Shown here: one piece after another, positions 7,629 through 14,268 of the stretch
Layout of the letters: every line of letters begins with the position of its first letter
Numbering within the stretch: position 1 is the stretch's first letter
Origin: Chitinophagaceae bacterium
GTDB taxonomy: Bacteria > Bacteroidota > Bacteroidia > Chitinophagales > Chitinophagaceae
DNA length: 38,695 nt
NCBI GenBank assembly: GCA_004322015.1
Contig: SCQT01000204.1
Span: 1 to 38,695 of the forward strand
Direction of reading: 5' to 3'
The notes under the pieces: generated by a model
The model's input: only the letters and a program-made list of their open reading frames with translations
The model's database searches: none
Told to the model about the DNA's origin: nothing
Position numbers and translations under genes: made by a program

Positions 7629-10391
7629 ATGCCAATGGGTAAGAAAATAAGTATATGTTTAAAATTTGTTTTTATGGCTTTCCTGCTCATTATAGCAGGA
7701 TGTAAATCGAATAAAAACAATATCGTAATCGGGTTTTCTCAATGTACCGGCGAAGACGGGTGGAGGCGTTCCCAATTAGCGGAAATGCATAGGGAATTGG
7801 CATTTTATTCCCATGTAACCTTCTTATACAAGGATGCTATGATTAATAATGAAACCCAGATCCAACAAATTAAAGATTTATTGAAACAACATATTGATGT
7901 GCTGATTGTCTCACCTAACGAAGCCCAACCGCTTACGCCAATTATAAATAAAGTATATCAAAAGGGAATACCGGTTATCGTTGTGGACAGAAAAACCTCT
8001 TCCAATCAATATACCACCTATGTGGGAGCCAATAATTATCAAATAGGCTTTCTTGCCGGACAGTATGCAGGGCGGTTGTTAAACGGTAAGGGAAAAATTG
8101 TTGAAATTCAGGGATTACCTGGTTCCACACCAGCTATTGCAAGACATCATGGTTTTACAGATGCATTAAAAAAATTTCCCGGTGTCCAAATTATCGCTGA
8201 AGTATATACGGACTGGACAGACACGAGCGCCTCGGCTCAGATTGAAAAAATTAAACCTATTGCAAAAGAGGCCAATTTAGTCTTTGGACAAAACGATGTC
8301 ATGGCGCATGCCGCTTATTTGGATTACAAATTATGGGGCAGCCAGTCCAACGTCAAATTTATCGGAGTGGATGCATCACCCGGACCCAATTTAGGATTAG
8401 CCTGGGTGTCTCAAGGAATTCTGACTGCTTCGGTCCTTTATCCTACAGGCGGAAAGGAAGCTATTGACGCAGCCATTCAGGCAGCAAAAGGTAAAAAAAT
8501 CAGCAAAGATATTATGCTCCACACTTTAGTGATAGACTCTACTAATGTGGGCCTGATGAAATTACAATCAGATAAGATTCTATCTCAGCAAAATGATATC
8601 GAAAGGCAACAAGATTTAATAAGCAGCCAACTTAAGATTTATAAAAGTCAAAGAAATCTCCTTTATGTCCTTTTGGCTACTCTTATCATTGCCATATTAT
8701 CGGGAGGTATTGCTTATTTATCCTTCAGGCGTAATAAACGGATTACACAGAGCTTACGGCTAAAAAACAAAGAAATCGTTTTTCAGCAAAACAAACTGAT
8801 TGAATTCTCTAATCAGGCAAAAGAAGCTACAGAAGCAAAGCTTAATTTTTTTACCAATATCTCTCACGAATTCAGGACGCCTCTTACACTCATTTTCGGG
8901 GCTATAGATGACATGACAGGGAATAAAGAATTTCGGGGTAATTCAAGGAATCAATTAAATATGGTCAGAAAAAACGCCCTGAGATTATTCCGGATGGTGA
9001 ACCAATTGATTGATTACAGAAAAATAGATGTCAAAAAAATGAAGTTGCAGGCGTCTGAAAGGGATATCGTGGCTTTTCTTGATGATATCGTTTCTTCCTT
9101 CAGAGAAATGGCCAGAAAAAGAAATATTGACCTGCGGTTTAGTTCCACTCAATCCCAAATACCATTATGGTTTGATCCCTATATGTTAGATAAGGTTTTC
9201 TTTAATCTGTTATCCAATGCTTTTAAATTTACAGAAGATTATGGGAGGATAACTTTCAGTATTGCCGTTGACTACCTCAGGAAGATTGTCCTCATTGAAA
9301 TAGATGACAACGGTCAGGGTGTTCCGGTTAAGGAGGCTGCCCATATATTTGAACCCTTCTATCAAGGGAAAAGTAATACCGGCAAAGGTTTTGGGTTGGG
9401 GCTTCCTTTGGCGACCGAGTTTATTAAATTACATCATGGCAGTTTGTCTCTGATGAATAAAAAGCAGCCGGGAGCGAGTTTCCAGGTAGTCTTGCCATTA
9501 GGCAGCCATCATCTCTCTTCGGATGAGATTAAAAATGAAACTATTGAAGTCACCAATAAAGATGTTTCATTTCCTATAGATGAATTATCGGAAGCGGACA
9601 TAGAAAATTCAACGCTTCCGCAGGAAGATAGCTATGGAATAAAGGATATTTCTATTTTAATCATAGAAGATAATGAGGACCTGCTTACATTTCTTAGTGG
9701 ATGGCTTGGCAAGAAATATGAAATATATAAATCGCATGATGGAGAAAAAGGTCTGCAGATGGCTTTTGAGGTCATACCCGACATCATCATTACGGATATT
9801 GTGATGCCCAATAAGGATGGGCTAAATTTAACTGAAATGATAAAAAGCAATATAAGGACTTCTCATATTCCTGTAATCCTCCTTACTGCCAGAGGGAGCG
9901 AAGAGAATCAGATCCGTGGTATGCAATCCATGGCTGACTACTATATTATCAAGCCATTCAGCCTCCATTTTCTGGATGTCGTGATTACCGCTTTAATAAA
10001 AAACAGAGAATTGATGAAAGAACATTTCTCCGCTGATTATGATCTGGAACCCAGGCAAGACAAACGCGGAAATCTTGAAAGAATTTTTCTGAGTGAATTA
10101 AATGCTTTTGTAGAGGAGAATATGGATAATGAAAACTTAAATGTGGATGATCTTTGTAAGCACATTGGTGTTTCAAGAATACAACTCTATCGAAAGGTCA
10201 AAGCGCTGCTCGGTTGCAGTGTCAATGATTTTATTTTAAATAAACGGCTTACCAAAGCAAAATTTTTATTATCCCAAAAGGAAATACAAGTTTCAGAGGT
10301 AGCTTTTAAAGTAGGTTTTTCGTCCGCGTCTTATTTCTCGACAGCCTTTAAGAAAAAATTCAATGTTTCACCAAAAAATATGAAACCGTGA
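7629..10391 (+). CDS. Hybrid two-component system regulator with sugar-binding sensor domain and AraC output
   Basis: A 920-residue single-protein signalling system. The N-terminus has a hydrophobic signal ending in a lipobox-like IIAGC (Cys25). A periplasmic sugar-binding domain of the ribose-binding type follows (about 30-310; VIGFSQCTGEDGWRRSQ, VVDRKTSS, VFGQNDVMA, GVDASPG), then a short coiled coil and a membrane helix at about 342-365. The histidine kinase has FFTNISHEFRTPLTL with His413, NLLSNAFKFTE, DDNGQGVP and GFGLGLPLA. The receiver domain contains IIITDIVMPNKDG with phospho-acceptor Asp723 and the Lys of IIKPF. An AraC helix-turn-helix ends the protein (about 815-920; VSEVAFKVGFSSASYFSTAF). 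It lacks the beta-propeller of most hybrid sensors and resembles Bacteroides BT1754, which binds fructose. It is divergent from the operon it probably activates. An alternative ATG lies two codons in. Confidence 0.95.
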   Translation: MPMGKKISICLKFVFMAFLLIIAGCKSNKNNIVIGFSQCTGEDGWRRSQLAEMHRELAFYSHVTFLYKDAMINNETQIQQIKDLLKQHIDVLIVSPNEAQPLTPIINKVYQKGIPVIVVDRKTSSNQYTTYVGANNYQIGFLAGQYAGRLLNGKGKIVEIQGLPGSTPAIARHHGFTDALKKFPGVQIIAEVYTDWTDTSASAQIEKIKPIAKEANLVFGQNDVMAHAAYLDYKLWGSQSNVKFIGVDASPGPNLGLAWVSQGILTASVLYPTGGKEAIDAAIQAAKGKKISKDIMLHTLVIDSTNVGLMKLQSDKILSQQNDIERQQDLISSQLKIYKSQRNLLYVLLATLIIAILSGGIAYLSFRRNKRITQSLRLKNKEIVFQQNKLIEFSNQAKEATEAKLNFFTNISHEFRTPLTLIFGAIDDMTGNKEFRGNSRNQLNMVRKNALRLFRMVNQLIDYRKIDVKKMKLQASERDIVAFLDDIVSSFREMARKRNIDLRFSSTQSQIPLWFDPYMLDKVFFNLLSNAFKFTEDYGRITFSIAVDYLRKIVLIEIDDNGQGVPVKEAAHIFEPFYQGKSNTGKGFGLGLPLATEFIKLHHGSLSLMNKKQPGASFQVVLPLGSHHLSSDEIKNETIEVTNKDVSFPIDELSEADIENSTLPQEDSYGIKDISILIIEDNEDLLTFLSGWLGKKYEIYKSHDGEKGLQMAFEVIPDIIITDIVMPNKDGLNLTEMIKSNIRTSHIPVILLTARGSEENQIRGMQSMADYYIIKPFSLHFLDVVITALIKNRELMKEHFSADYDLEPRQDKRGNLERIFLSELNAFVEENMDNENLNVDDLCKHIGVSRIQLYRKVKALLGCSVNDFILNKRLTKAKFLLSQKEIQVSEVAFKVGFSSASYFSTAFKKKFNVSPKNMKP

Positions 10392-11103
10392 ATGATTGAG
10401 AAGGCTTTATTACTGGATGAAAATATGGGAACTATCTGATGAATCACTTTTTTATTAGTTCATTTAGATACAACTATTAATTCAGTATGACCTATAGGCA
10501 TTTTTATCAGACCTGTAATTTCCTGCAATGAATCGTTTAATTTGGACAGGAAGAATTTCATGTTCGCCAGCATCGGTTGGAGTAAGCTTTTGATTCAAAA
10601 AAAAGTAAATTATTTCTTTTATCACTCCATGCGCCTGCGGTCGGTTCCTTCATTCCGCTCCGCTCCATTCTCTCCCCATCTATGCCCTTAACCTCCCCGC
10701 AAAATAGTTTTCCATTGGCTTTATTTTTTCTGCGAGTTGTTTCCCCGCCTGAAAATAAAATTACTGCTCCACCCCGCAAGAAACTGTATTTCGATTTTGA
10801 AGTTAAGAAGTACTACTAATCCTGATATGACTAATTTATTAGTATATTATTTTATGATGAAACTGTTTCCCGAAATGAATAACTTCTGAATATATCAGAT
10901 TGACCAATTTAAAAATAAAAAGAGAAAGCAAATTTAGTCCGGCTCCCACAAGCCCACCCGAAAAAAACCCAAAGACTACGGCATAAACGCAAAGCAGCCG
11001 CGCAAGGCCATCCTTTATTCCGTTTCCTTTTGGTTTTTTGCTTCGCCGTCCTGTAAGAAGGCTTTCTTTTTTATTTTTTTTCTCTTTCTTTCTTTCTTCT
11101 TTT
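10392..11103. other. Long gene-poor stretch with GC-rich islands
   Basis: 712 bases after the sensor gene in which no credible gene is seen. Open frames exist on the minus strand (10558-10779 and 10839-11138), but their products are low-complexity or basic with no recognisable domain. The DNA alternates between AT-rich runs and GC-rich islands at about 10625-10790 and 10935-11060, unlike neighbouring coding DNA. The first island is listed as a possible repeat. No terminator hairpin was recognised directly after the sensor gene. Confidence 0.5.
10558..10800. repeat. Possible interspersed intergenic repeat (GC-rich island)
   Basis: On the minus strand this stretch has two GC-rich modules, CTTGCGGGGTGGAGC and TTTGCGGGGAGGTTAAGGGC, followed by the purine-rich GAGAATGGAGCGGAGCGGAA. 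It ends in a T-run hairpin-like segment (TTTTTTTTGAATCAAAAG). The composition is unlike the AT-rich flanks. The modular look suggests an interspersed intergenic repeat. No second full copy lies in this window, so repeat status is inferred. Confidence 0.3.
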
Positions 11104-11265
11104 AAAATGGTTCCACTTTTTTTCACAGTTAAAATCAAACAAGTATGGGAAAGATGTTTAATTCAAATGATACCTTGGCTCATGATGGAAGAAAATTTGT
11201 TTGGATCTGTTTTATAAATAAATGCTAAGGCGCATGATCCTGAGAAAGAATAGCTGAAAAGCCAT
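11104..11265 (-). pseudogene. Decayed RelE/ParE-like toxin
   Basis: A minus-strand ATG at 11265 overlaps the antitoxin stop by one base (TAATG), the usual coupling of a type II toxin-antitoxin pair. The frame opens MAFQLFFLRIMRLSIYL and then meets a stop at codon 18 and another at codon 36. In the same frame, codons 39-54 read FPYLFDFNCEKKWNHF, which resembles the FPY-x-x-x-F strand near the end of RelE/ParE toxins. The remnant is about 54 codons against a usual 90-100, so point mutations and an internal deletion are both likely. The toxin identity rests on position plus this short resemblance. Confidence 0.42.
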
Positions 11266-11495
11266 TAAACTTTTCGTTTTAATTCCTGGAGTAATTCCTT
11301 CCCAGGCCTCACTCTCTTAGGATTTTGGGCAATGGCATCCAGCCGTTGATCAATTAAATCCTTTTCCCACTGGGGCACATCCTTGTCGATGGTTTCAATA
11401 TCTGGATAATTATTTTTCATTAAGAGCCATTCATTCATGGGGATAAACACGCCGGTATCTTTGCCCTGATCGTCCTGTATGACTTGTAGTTTCAT
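11265..11495 (-). CDS. Orphan RelB-like antitoxin
   Basis: A 76-residue acidic-then-basic protein starting MKLQVIQDDQGKDTGVFIPM. The N-terminal half (VIQDDQG..TGVFIPMNEWLLMKNNYP) looks like the beta-strand and helix DNA-binding part of small antitoxins. The C-terminal half (QWEKDLIDQRLDAIAQNP, ending LLQELKRKV) is an amphipathic tail of the kind that wraps a toxin. Proteins of this size and pattern precede RelE/ParE toxins in Bacteroidota. Here the expected partner begins with a one-base overlap but is broken, leaving a solitary antitoxin. It may be a harmless relic or may still neutralise a related toxin elsewhere. The assignment is by resemblance, not by an exact family motif. Confidence 0.65.
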   Translation of the reverse strand: MKLQVIQDDQGKDTGVFIPMNEWLLMKNNYPDIETIDKDVPQWEKDLIDQRLDAIAQNPKRVRPGKELLQELKRKV

Positions 11496-11630
11496 CGAAT
11501 TAACTATTTTGCTCTGTGAAGTTAATCTTTTTTCCCCTTTTCATCAATTTTGTTGATGTCCCGAATTTTAAAATAGAATAAAGTCAGATACCATTAGATT
11601 CTGATCAAAAACCCATGCCCCAACGGATCA

Positions 11631-11770
11631 AAGAAGCGCAGGCCAGAAAAATCAGCGCGCCGTGCTGCTGGCCTTGCGCGTGGAAGCTTCGTTTTTTTCG
11701 GAACGATGCTGTACCGATGCGTCAGCGCTTGATTTTTTGGTTCTTTTTGATCAAGCAAAAAGATCAAGAA
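11631..11770 (+). repeat. Hairpin-ended intergenic repeat, copy A
   Basis: A GC-rich head begins at 11631. It holds GGCCAGAAAAATCAGCG at 11641-11657 and TGGAAGCTT 40 bases after the start of that block, followed by a T-rich linker and a hairpin at 11742-11763 (CTTTTTG, loop ATCAAG, CAAAAAG). The head matches copy B, 222 bases away, at most positions over about 60 bases with no gap. The downstream linker differs in length. Confidence 0.6.
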
Positions 11771-11852
11771 GTTACTATTAAAAACCATCTTGGAATAGGA
11801 AAGAAAACTGGATATTTTTTTAGGAGACCGGTAAAAAATGAAAACGAAATCA

Positions 11853-11966
11853 AAGGAGCGTTGGCCAGAAAAATCAGCGGGCCGAGCGTGAGCCTTTGCG
11901 GGTGGAAGCTTTGATTTTTCTTGATTTTTCTTTGTTCCTTTCTTTTCATCAAGGAAAAGAAAGGAA
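11853..11966 (+). repeat. Hairpin-ended intergenic repeat, copy B
   Basis: Same layout as copy A: GGCCAGAAAAATCAGCG at 11863-11879, TGGAAGCTT again exactly 40 bases after its start, a T-rich linker, then a perfect 13-base-pair hairpin (11935-11947 with 11954-11966). The loop is ATCAAG, identical to copy A although the stem sequence differs. Stems that vary while the loop and head are kept suggest a structured element, not chance similarity. Confidence 0.62.
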
Positions 11967-11991
11967 ATCTACAATTATTAATGGGGTCATC

Positions 11992-12061
11992 ATTTAGTGA
12001 TACAAAAAAAATCATAATCTAATAGAATCAAGCATTTGCATGAAATCTTGTATCACTAAAT
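11992..12061. repeat. 70-base element with perfect 14-base inverted ends
   Basis: ATTTAGTGATACAA (11992-12005) and TTGTATCACTAAAT (12048-12061) are perfect inverse complements enclosing 42 AT-rich bases. The right end lies 4 bases from the stop that cuts off the VapC frame. It could be a miniature mobile element, a recombination site or a folded RNA element. No target-site duplication was found in the bases just outside the arms. Confidence 0.55.
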
Positions 12062-12064
12062 ACC

Positions 12065-12145
12065 CTAACGATTAATAAGTTTGTCTTTTTTACGGAAAAG
12101 GTCAATAAGGATTGAAGTGTCAACTAAAACTATTTTGTCCGACAT
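12065..12145 (-). pseudogene. VapC (PIN-domain) toxin truncated after 26 codons
   Basis: An ATG at 12145 lies inside the end of the antitoxin gene (16-base overlap) and opens MSDKIVLVDTSILIDLFRKK, continuing DKLINR to a stop. The stretch VDTSILIDLFR is the N-terminal PIN-domain motif with the first metal-binding Asp, as in VapC ribonucleases. VapC toxins are normally about 130 residues. Here the frame ends at a TAG just outside the inverted-repeat element, and no further PIN motifs follow in the next 300 bases on this strand. The toxin is therefore inactive. Loss was probably by insertion or deletion at the element border. Confidence 0.75.
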
Positions 12146-12357
12146 TGATTGATCGCTTTTCTGGTCTTGGCAATTTCATCAAGTTGATAATTGGAAAAAG
12201 TGGGAGCATTCAGAAGAAACGTCTCAAGGTCATCAGGAGATCTTCTTGCAGATTGACGCTTATCGACCTCCTGTTTAAGCTTCGTCCATTGTTTAGGAGG
12301 CAGTTTCTTGGCTAATTGTACCAATTGGTCAAATCCTATATCTATTTGCAGTTCCAT
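12130..12357 (-). CDS. VapB-like antitoxin, partner toxin lost
   Basis: A 75-residue protein starting MELQIDIGFDQLVQLAKKLP. A TTG three codons upstream also opens the frame, but the ATG is the likelier start. The C-terminal half (DLETFLLNAPTFSNYQLDEI, then AKTRKAINQC) fits the toxin-binding tail of small antitoxins. In Bacteroidota, proteins with this N-terminal pattern (helix with QLVQLAKKLPPKQWTKL) precede PIN-domain toxins with overlapping start codons, exactly as seen here. The VapC frame begins within the last codons but is truncated, so this antitoxin is an orphan. Identity rests mainly on that overlap with a recognisable PIN start. Confidence 0.65.
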   Translation of the reverse strand: MELQIDIGFDQLVQLAKKLPPKQWTKLKQEVDKRQSARRSPDDLETFLLNAPTFSNYQLDEIAKTRKAINQCRTK

Positions 12358-12439
12358 GATAGTCAAAGTTAAGAAGTTTTGTCAAAACATGAATAATTTT
12401 CGGGGGAAGAGACGAAAGGATATCTACTGTAAATATAAA

Positions 12440-12459
12440 AGCTCCGACGAATCGGAGCT
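12440..12459. terminator. Rho-independent terminator
   Basis: AGCTCCGA, loop CGAA, TCGGAGCT: an 8-base-pair perfect stem with a tetraloop. On the minus strand it is followed by TTTTATATTT, so it ends the small-membrane-protein cassette. On the plus strand CCTTTTTC follows. Confidence 0.85.
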
Positions 12460-12508
12460 CCTTTTTCTGTATCCGGTTACCCGGAAAAGTCACCACAACT
12501 AACAGAAA

Positions 12509-12691
12509 CTATTTTTTAAACCGTTGAATAATGTATTTCAGTATCAAAGTGGCGATAAAACTTACAAAAGCACCCACGGCAGCCAACAAAGTCGTTTTCA
12601 CTAAATCCTGAGAGGAAATATTTTCCAGGACAGTTAATATCGTGCCACTCGCTACGCCTGCCTTTGTAGTATGATCAAAATGCTGTTCCAT
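12509..12691 (-). CDS. Small single-helix membrane protein, holin-like in size
   Basis: A 60-residue protein. Residues 1-28 are polar (MEQHFDHTTKAGVASGTI...). One strong membrane helix follows (LVKTTLLAAVGAFVSFIATL, extended by ILKYII) with a basic tail QRFKK. Its ATG overlaps the stop of the preceding gene by one base, so it is translationally coupled as the last gene of the cassette before a terminator. Size, single helix and charged tail resemble phage holins, but small membrane toxins or assembly factors look similar. No named family is recognised. The coupling and the terminator support it as a real gene despite its length. Confidence 0.7.
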   Translation of the reverse strand: MEQHFDHTTKAGVASGTILTVLENISSQDLVKTTLLAAVGAFVSFIATLILKYIIQRFKK

Positions 12692-12900
12692 TACTCTGCC
12701 TCTTTTGCCATTTGACTTACCGCACTCACCACGCCACTGGCGACAGCCAGATAGCCGGCAATATTGACAATGATAACAGGTAATGCCACTGGTGCGGAAA
12801 TAATTGCTGCAGAAACCGCCGCCATCATTAATCCGATATTTCTTAGCTTCTTGAAAAAAGAAGGGGTGGGGGCTTGCGCCCGTTCTATAATCGCTTTCAT
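12691..12900 (-). CDS. Small hydrophobic protein of unknown function
   Basis: A 69-residue protein. A basic N-terminus has PTPSFFKKLRNIG. Two adjoining hydrophobic segments follow (LMMAAVSAAIISAPVALPVI and IVNIAGYLAVASGVVSAVS), then a short acidic tail AKEAE. It probably inserts as a hairpin of two helices. The start overlaps the end of the DUF5675-like gene by four bases (ATGA), and its stop overlaps the next start by one base, so three genes form a tightly coupled unit. Alanine- and glycine-rich helices of this kind occur in holin-like and pore-like proteins, but no family is recognised with certainty. Confidence 0.7.
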   Translation of the reverse strand: MKAIIERAQAPTPSFFKKLRNIGLMMAAVSAAIISAPVALPVIIVNIAGYLAVASGVVSAVSQMAKEAE

Positions 12901-13301
12901 ACGTACTCTGATTTTAAGGTGATAAATACCCGGTTGTTTATTTCCAATTCCGGGATGACCAAAGACTTTAATAACTCAAACGCAATCCGGGACCTGATAC
13001 CTTTACCCTCTGAAGTTAAAATAGAAACCGGCGCTATACACCCGCCTAATTCTTTAAGCGCATCATTGGCAGGATGTATTAATATCAGTGTCCGTGCTGG
13101 TACATCTATAATATGAAGATGTTCCCCAAACTTTTCACTGAACCGCTTCTTCAGCTCATACTTCCCTTCAGGTATGCAGGAAACAAGATGCTGATTCCCC
13201 ACCCAGGGTAATTCTATGGTATAGCAAATATGCACCCCGTCATGATAAATTTCACCATTGGTCCCCTGCGGAAAATAAGCTCTGATAAGTTCCAATTCCA
13301 T
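12897..13301 (-). CDS. DUF5675-like protein
   Basis: A 134-residue soluble protein. Motifs recalling DUF5675 are the start MELELIRAYFPQGTNGEIY, CYTIELPWVGNQHLVSCIPE with GKYEL, and IHPANDALKELGGCIAPVSI. The His-Pro-Ala-Asn and Gly-Gly-Cys-Ile parts recall the His and Cys motifs of YkuD-type L,D-transpeptidase folds. Whether it acts on peptidoglycan is unknown. It is the first gene of the coupled set with two tiny membrane proteins and follows a terminator after the 251-residue gene, so it may have its own promoter. DUF5675 proteins are found in Bacteroidota and in phage-like regions. The family call is from remembered motifs. Confidence 0.65.
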   Translation of the reverse strand: MELELIRAYFPQGTNGEIYHDGVHICYTIELPWVGNQHLVSCIPEGKYELKKRFSEKFGEHLHIIDVPARTLILIHPANDALKELGGCIAPVSILTSEGKGIRSRIAFELLKSLVIPELEINNRVFITLKSEYV

Positions 13302-13337
13302 AAAAAGGCAGTCTGAGTTAAAGATGATAAAACATAG

Positions 13338-13363
13338 AAATCCCCTCCTTGCGAAGGGGATTT
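13338..13363. terminator. Terminator after the 251-residue gene
   Basis: AAATCCCCT (13338-13346) pairs with AGGGGATTT (13355-13363) around an 8-base loop. On the minus strand it comes 7 bases after the stop of the upstream gene and is followed by a T-containing tract. It separates that gene from the DUF5675-like gene. Confidence 0.8.
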
Positions 13364-13370
13364 CAAAACC

Positions 13371-14126
13371 CTATTCACCGCTCACTTTCACCAATGCCAG
13401 GGAGTTAAATGCACCATTTTTTAATGAATACATCACTCCATTCACTTGTTGGAAAAATTCCAACCCCAGCGCAATGAATAAGGGTAAGGTGCTGCCGGCA
13501 GTAACCGTATTCTCCAGATTAATTACGGCAGGAGGCTCTTTGTCCCATGGAAGGATACCCGATTCCTTCGTATCAGTTACAAAAGTTTCATTGGTAAAAT
13601 CAACCTCAGTACCTCCGGAGATCACTTTAAAATGAGTAGTGCCGGCAGGTGCCGCAATCATATTGATAGGAACAAAGGCAGGGATATCCACTTTCAGCTT
13701 CCCTGTTACCCGGTCAATGCCTGCATTAAAAGGGGCATAAAAAGAAGAACCCAACTTACCCCGCGCATTGAATTCAAATCCTTCCAGCAGGACGACTTCG
13801 CCATCAATCACATTTCTTTCGCCGCGTGGATTCACGGCATCCATTTTTACCACCCTCACCATTTGACGGGTCAGGCGTGCCACCATCTTTGAATCAGACG
13901 CATTGAGCAACAGACCACGCAGGGAGTTACGGAGCAACTTCCCTGCTTTCCCGGCTCTGCCGAATTCAGATCCGTTTTCACGTGTCCTTTGAAAAGCCGG
14001 ATCATTTGCAATACGGGCAGCCGGCACGCCGCCTTTTTCCCGGGCAAGGTACCCGTCCTGGGATTTGTAAAAGGTAAGATCGGCAATGGTACCTTCTAAC
14101 TTCACAATTCCTTTTTGCTTTGCCAT
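13371..14126 (-). CDS. Conserved-looking cassette protein of unknown function, possibly structural
   Basis: A 251-residue protein without a signal peptide. The N-terminus reads MAKQKGIVKLEGTIADLTFY, then KSQDGYLAREKGGVPAARI. A basic, helical middle follows (FGRAGKAGKLLRNSLRGLLL, MVARLTRQMVRVVKMDAVNP), and a beta-rich C-terminal half (VVLLEGFEFNARGKLGSSFY, PAGTTHFKVISGG, SLALVKVSGE). The opening pattern of a short beta-hairpin plus LAREKGG recalls Bacteroidota phage-like proteins such as DUF6266, but this is only a resemblance. It is the largest gene of the cassette, is followed by its own terminator, and is divergent from the small DNA-binding-like gene at 14269. No enzyme motif is visible. 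A structural or particle-forming role is speculation. Confidence 0.75.
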   Translation of the reverse strand: MAKQKGIVKLEGTIADLTFYKSQDGYLAREKGGVPAARIANDPAFQRTRENGSEFGRAGKAGKLLRNSLRGLLLNASDSKMVARLTRQMVRVVKMDAVNPRGERNVIDGEVVLLEGFEFNARGKLGSSFYAPFNAGIDRVTGKLKVDIPAFVPINMIAAPAGTTHFKVISGGTEVDFTNETFVTDTKESGILPWDKEPPAVINLENTVTAGSTLPLFIALGLEFFQQVNGVMYSLKNGAFNSLALVKVSGE

Positions 14127-14179
14127 AAAATAAAAATTTAATTTAAAAAAATGCTGCGGTCAGTATCGTATATTCTTTT

Positions 14180-14198
14180 AAGTTAATTATACTAACTT
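14180..14198. promoter_or_regulatory. Inverted repeat between divergent cassette genes
   Basis: AAGTTA (14180-14185) and TAACTT (14193-14198) are perfect inverse complements around 7 bases. The site lies in the 142-base gap between the 251-residue gene and the divergent HTH-like gene and overlaps TAACTTCG, a near match to the -7 element. It is a candidate operator for the HTH-like protein. Confidence 0.4.
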
Positions 14199-14268
14199 CG
14201 CAACTATCACCGCAAGATTATGATGAGTATGGCTTATAAAAAAGCTCTGGTACCGAAAGTGCAGGATT

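Larger units (their letters stand above)
11496..12064. other. Gene-free stretch containing three repeat elements
   Basis: About 570 bases between the orphan antitoxin and the VapC remnant. It contains two copies of a hairpin-ended repeat and a 70-base inverted-repeat element, each listed separately. Open frames of 64-99 codons cross it on both strands, but they run through the repeats and show no domain, so they are not called as genes. Confidence 0.6.

Noticed and set aside
10558-10779. 73-codon minus-strand frame.
   Set aside because: Translation of a GC-rich repeat-like island; composition and lack of domain argue against a protein.
10839-11138. 99-codon minus-strand frame with a hydrophobic stretch.
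   Set aside because: Begins in low-complexity lysine-rich sequence, has no recognisable domain, and overlaps the decayed toxin.
11594-12015. Overlapping frames of 64-99 codons on both strands.
   Set aside because: They run through the two hairpin-ended repeats and similar peptides arise from both copies, so they reflect the repeat and not genes.
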